Assembly: GCF_030272615.1 (NCBI RefSeq)
Contig: NC_081409.1
Coordinates: 210,287,190-210,351,189, forward strand
Direction of reading: 5' to 3'
Source of the DNA: Cryptomeria japonica
Lineage: Eukaryota; Streptophyta; Pinopsida; Cupressales; Cupressaceae
DNA length: 64,000 nucleotides
The notes below the pieces were generated by a model. The model saw nothing but the letters and a program-made list of their open reading frames with translations, searched no databases and was not told the origin of the DNA. Positions 60,899 to 64,000 of the stretch are shown here, one piece after another (position 1 is the first letter of the stretch; the number at the start of each line of letters is the position of its first letter). The position numbers were made by a program, and so were the translations under genes.

Positions 60899-61567
60899 TT
60901 AATTCAGTTTTTCTCCTTTGCATAGGAAAGTAAGGATTACTCTCACGGTCTTGTGTGAGAGAAAATTTATTTGTAGATTACTTCTCGTAATCCTTTCTTT
61001 TGTTCTGTAGATTACTTCTCGTAATCCTTTCAACTGTATAAAATATAATGAATTAAATAACAATTGAAAGATTTCACTTATGTGACTGTAATCTTTGCCT
61101 AGGTACTTAAATTTTCCATTGAATTGTAAATATAATGAAAATTTCAGTAACAGGTCTTCATACTCATCCTTAGTTATATCTTTCATGTACGCTCCTCGTG
61201 GAATTCCAAACACCTCAACAATCGCATCCTCAGCAAGGTAGGCAATAATGGCACCCTTAAGAGTCTCGATCATTCGAGAGTGAGGATCATAACATCGTGC
61301 ACACTCCAGGATAAGCTCATTGCACTGTATGGATTGCGGAAATCCAGCAGCCTGATAAATGCCACTCTTCATAATGTTCACATAGCTTGGGGAAGGAATC
61401 TAGTTCCCAATTCCGAACATCCGCTGTCGCATCTGATCCATATTCAGGAAATGCATGTTCGTGTCTGTAACCTCCTTCCATCTGGATGACATCTTGGATT
61501 TTGGATAGAATCCAGTCTCAAATATCTTTTGTTGCTCTCTCCTTTCCTTGAGTCCGGACTTTGACAT
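60899..61567 (-). pseudogene. Open frame inside the second giant LTR
   Basis: ATG at 61565-61567 starts MSKSGLKERREQQKIFETGF; an in-frame TAG is codon 56 (61400-61402); the frame then stays open to 60899. The middle part, MIETLKGAIIAYLAEDAIVE followed by VFGIPRG, looks like a folded domain with a regular hydrophobic pattern. The last ~75 codons contain a short repeat (ATTACTTCTCGTAATCC twice at 60976-61025) and look non-coding. I do not recognise the family with certainty; a transposon-encoded gag-like protein is most likely. The solo LTR at 43060-47891 shows no counterpart. Confidence 0.45.
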
Positions 61568-62593
61568 CGTACCTATACGAAGCTAGAAGTTAAAACTTCA
61601 GAAAATATTCCTGACAATAATTCTGATTTCCTAATGATTTAGACTAATTTGGGTATAGAAATCAGAAAAATAATCCACTCAATAGATTTCAACAATTGAA
61701 TGCAAAATGTGACAAGGTTAGGTATAAAACCCTCATGAAATTCACTGAAATTAACAATTTTCACACCAAAGTCTGAAAACACCTCCTTATACTTAGGAAT
61801 TTATTCAAAATAGACTGCAAAGGAGTATACCAAATCAAACAATGACTAAAGAAAGGTGTGAAAGGTTGTGTTTTCACACAAAACTATGTCTTCAGACACC
61901 TTCCGAAGTCAACAATGGTTGCCAGCAAAATCTGAAGACAACCTGCAATTTCACAAATTAATCTCTAAAAACATGTTGCAATCACCCAAATGTGCACAAA
62001 CTTGATGAAAACAATCATATGTAGGAATGTAAGTATGGTTGGTAAAAAGAATATCTTCTGAGGACAAGTCTGAAAATGAATTGTTTCAGACTTGCCAGCG
62101 CCTTGCAAAGTAGTAAAAATCCTTGAAAATAATAAAAAATGACAAAGGAATGAGCTCCATGTAAAATTGCCAAAGTGGGTAGGTGGCTGGAAATGAAGAA
62201 TCTCTGAGGACAGCCACCTACAATGGAGTTTCAGACCTGCAACAGTGTTCAAATGGTCTGAAAATTGACTGAAAATGCCTCCAATCAGCCTCTAGGCAAA
62301 ATCGCCTAAGGAGGAAATCAGCTAGGAGAAACTGTGAAGTCTGAAAATGTCATGCACAGGCAGCAATGGAGGTCGAAAAATCTCAGCAACAGAGGTAGAT
62401 AACAGGTCTGAAACAATAACCAGCAACCTCTCAATAATGGCGCCACACACCAAAGAGGAATATCACCCAAAAATGGAGGTAAAACCTCCTCAACACAAAA
62501 TCGCCTTGGGCTGGAAATGAGGAAAAATGAGCAACGAAACAATCTTCAACCCAATGTGTCAACTTAACACTTCACCAAAATTCACCAGCTTGA

Positions 62594-63530
62594 AGGAAAA
62601 ATCGCCTTAGCCAGCACACACTTGGCAAATATAATAGTATAAAAATGTTGGGATCTCTCCTTTTAAACTTGTTTTCACCATCAACTTTCACCACACAAGC
62701 AATGTGGGATAAAAAACTTGTTCTTATACTTGCCTGGCAAAAAATCGATTTGCTTCTAGAAGGTAAAATTAATTTAATGTTCATTGCAAATCAATTATTA
62801 ATTGTTTTCTATTTTTGAATAATTGTTGCACTTCATTAAAAAAAATTAAATGTTGGTCACTTTATTTAAAATATTTCAAAATTTAAATAAAAAATAACCA
62901 ATAGAGGAAAATCGATTTAACTTGGGATAAACAAACCAATAAAAGTCATTAAAAAATTAAAAATCATTAAAATATCCCTTTGGGAGAAAATCGATCCAAG
63001 TAGGGATAAAAATCCTTATCAAAAATTCACCAACTTGCACAAAAATGGGTCGAGGGGAAAATCGATTTGGGTTTGGAATGAAAATTCCAAATAAAACTTC
63101 GTCACTTAGCACAAAAATCCTCCTGGGGGAAAATCGACCCCTGTCTGGACATTCATCCGGACACAAAATCATCAAAATCACTCTCAGTGGAAATTCGCCT
63201 AAGGTCTGGAATGAATATCTGCATAAAAATCCACAAAATCTCGCCACAAAAGGTCCTAGTGGAAAATTGATCCATGTCAGGGATCATCACAAGAGTCATT
63301 TGCAACCTTATCCATACTCCCAGTGGAAAAACAAGGGCAGTCAGGAAAAAATCCCAACACTTAGTTAAAATTAATCATCTTGGTGGAAAATCGATCCTAG
63401 TATGGATTCTGAATGGGGGATAAACAAGGCATGTCTAGATTCCAGGGGAAATCCATGTCCAGTCTTGATTTTGAGTAGGGGAAAATCCTGGGTAGTCAAG
63501 AATATGAGGGGAAAAGCACCTCTAGTGTGG
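62594..63530 (-). repeat. Array of GGGGAAAATCGAT-type motifs, 60-72-bp spacing
   Basis: About 13 copies in plus orientation around 62594, 62736, 62903, 62981, 63052, 63123, 63185, 63257, 63321, 63381, 63441, 63474 and 63507. The consensus is roughly TGGGGGAAAATCGATCC, often followed by AGT and TGG. From 62981 to 63441 the spacing is 60-72 bp, then it drops to 32-33. It occupies the same part of this LTR as the hairpin array does in the 43060 LTR. Confidence 0.85.
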
Positions 63531-64000
63531 AATTTTGACCTTTTAACCCTTAGAATATGGATTTTCATCCGAAAAATGTTTTCCACTCAAAATCACTAGG
63601 AAACTTCTAAACTCAATAAAACTCATTTGGACTTGGGCAAATTCACCAATAATTTGAGCAAAACAAAAGGAAACCCATCGGGATAAAGTGCAAAATCAAC
63701 TTGAATAACTTCCTAATAGCGAGAAGACAACTCCAAAAGGTCTTAAAACACCTAGCACTTTAAAATCACCGACGTGGATGTTCAAAAACACGTTAACGCT
63801 CAAAAGTCTACACTTAGACAAAATTAGGATTAATTAAAATCTCAACTTTACACACTTGATCCTATATCTTCAAAAAACCTTAAATGACAATAGGCATGAT
63901 CGAAATTCCGAGACTTGAGCACGTGAAACTCAAAATTGCCCACTATGCGGCCAAAACCCCAAACTAACCAACGCGGAAAGCAGGAAAAGAGGGGGTCCCC

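Larger units (their letters stand above)
59425..64000 (-). mobile_element. Second giant LTR (more than 4.57 kb), running off the window
   Basis: The minus strand parallels the solo LTR at 43060-47891. Near 64000 it shows GGGGACCCC…TTTTGCTTTCCGCG, then GGGTTTTGG (compare 43098-43150). Near the end it shows TGTTATGCATCAACTTGGAT, TTCAAGAGAGGGTAA and GGTATTTTATTCTG (compare 47428, 47822 and 47857). The likely end is …AACATCACA at 59425. The LTR start should lie a few tens of bases beyond 64000. It could be a solo LTR or one LTR of a larger element. No target duplication can be tested. Confidence 0.78.

Overview
The window looks like nuclear DNA of a gymnosperm, most likely a conifer. It is AT-rich and dominated by old, nested LTR retrotransposons, and it holds one host gene broken up by introns of 14 and 16 kb. 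That gene, on the minus strand, encodes the C-terminal part of a MurC-type UDP-N-acetylmuramate--L-alanine ligase. MurC belongs to the peptidoglycan pathway, which mosses, lycophytes and gymnosperms keep for plastids. This is the main argument for a gymnosperm. I see no tRNA, rRNA or CRISPR array.

Layout, left to right. (1) 1-14258: a minus-strand Ty1-copia element, cut at the window start, split in its integrase region by a minus-strand Ty3-gypsy chromovirus at 3068-10989; both are riddled with stops. (2) 14782-16268: a recent 0.73-kb tandem duplication. (3) 16.6-22.4 kb: a 5'-truncated LINE with an RNase H domain, a copia solo LTR with TSD ACTAC, a second short LINE-like insertion with a 14-bp TSD, and a decayed copia-LTR-like stretch. 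(4) 23.7-28.8 kb: remnants of a plus-strand chromovirus family whose LTRs start TGTAATRTCCCC. The last MurC exon (26088-26134) lies among them. (5) 26135-40242: a 14.1-kb MurC intron with a small LTR element and a non-autonomous hAT element. (6) Exon at 40243-40318. (7) 40319-56370: a 16.1-kb intron with two more hAT elements, one of them split by a 4.83-kb solo LTR that carries a 14-copy array of hairpin motifs; also a hAT transposase remnant and a complete 4.56-kb gag-protease-only LTR element (TR-GAG type). (8) Three MurC exons at 56371-57095. (9) 59425-64000: a second giant LTR related to the 4.83-kb one, running off the window.

The five MurC exons join in phase into 189 codons plus stop, with canonical GT-AG borders, although about 30 kb of transposons lie between them. 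Upstream exons (the ATP-binding centre, the N-terminal domain and any plastid transit peptide) were not found between 57.1 and 64 kb and presumably lie beyond the right edge. Apart from MurC, every coding region recognised here is a decayed transposon gene.
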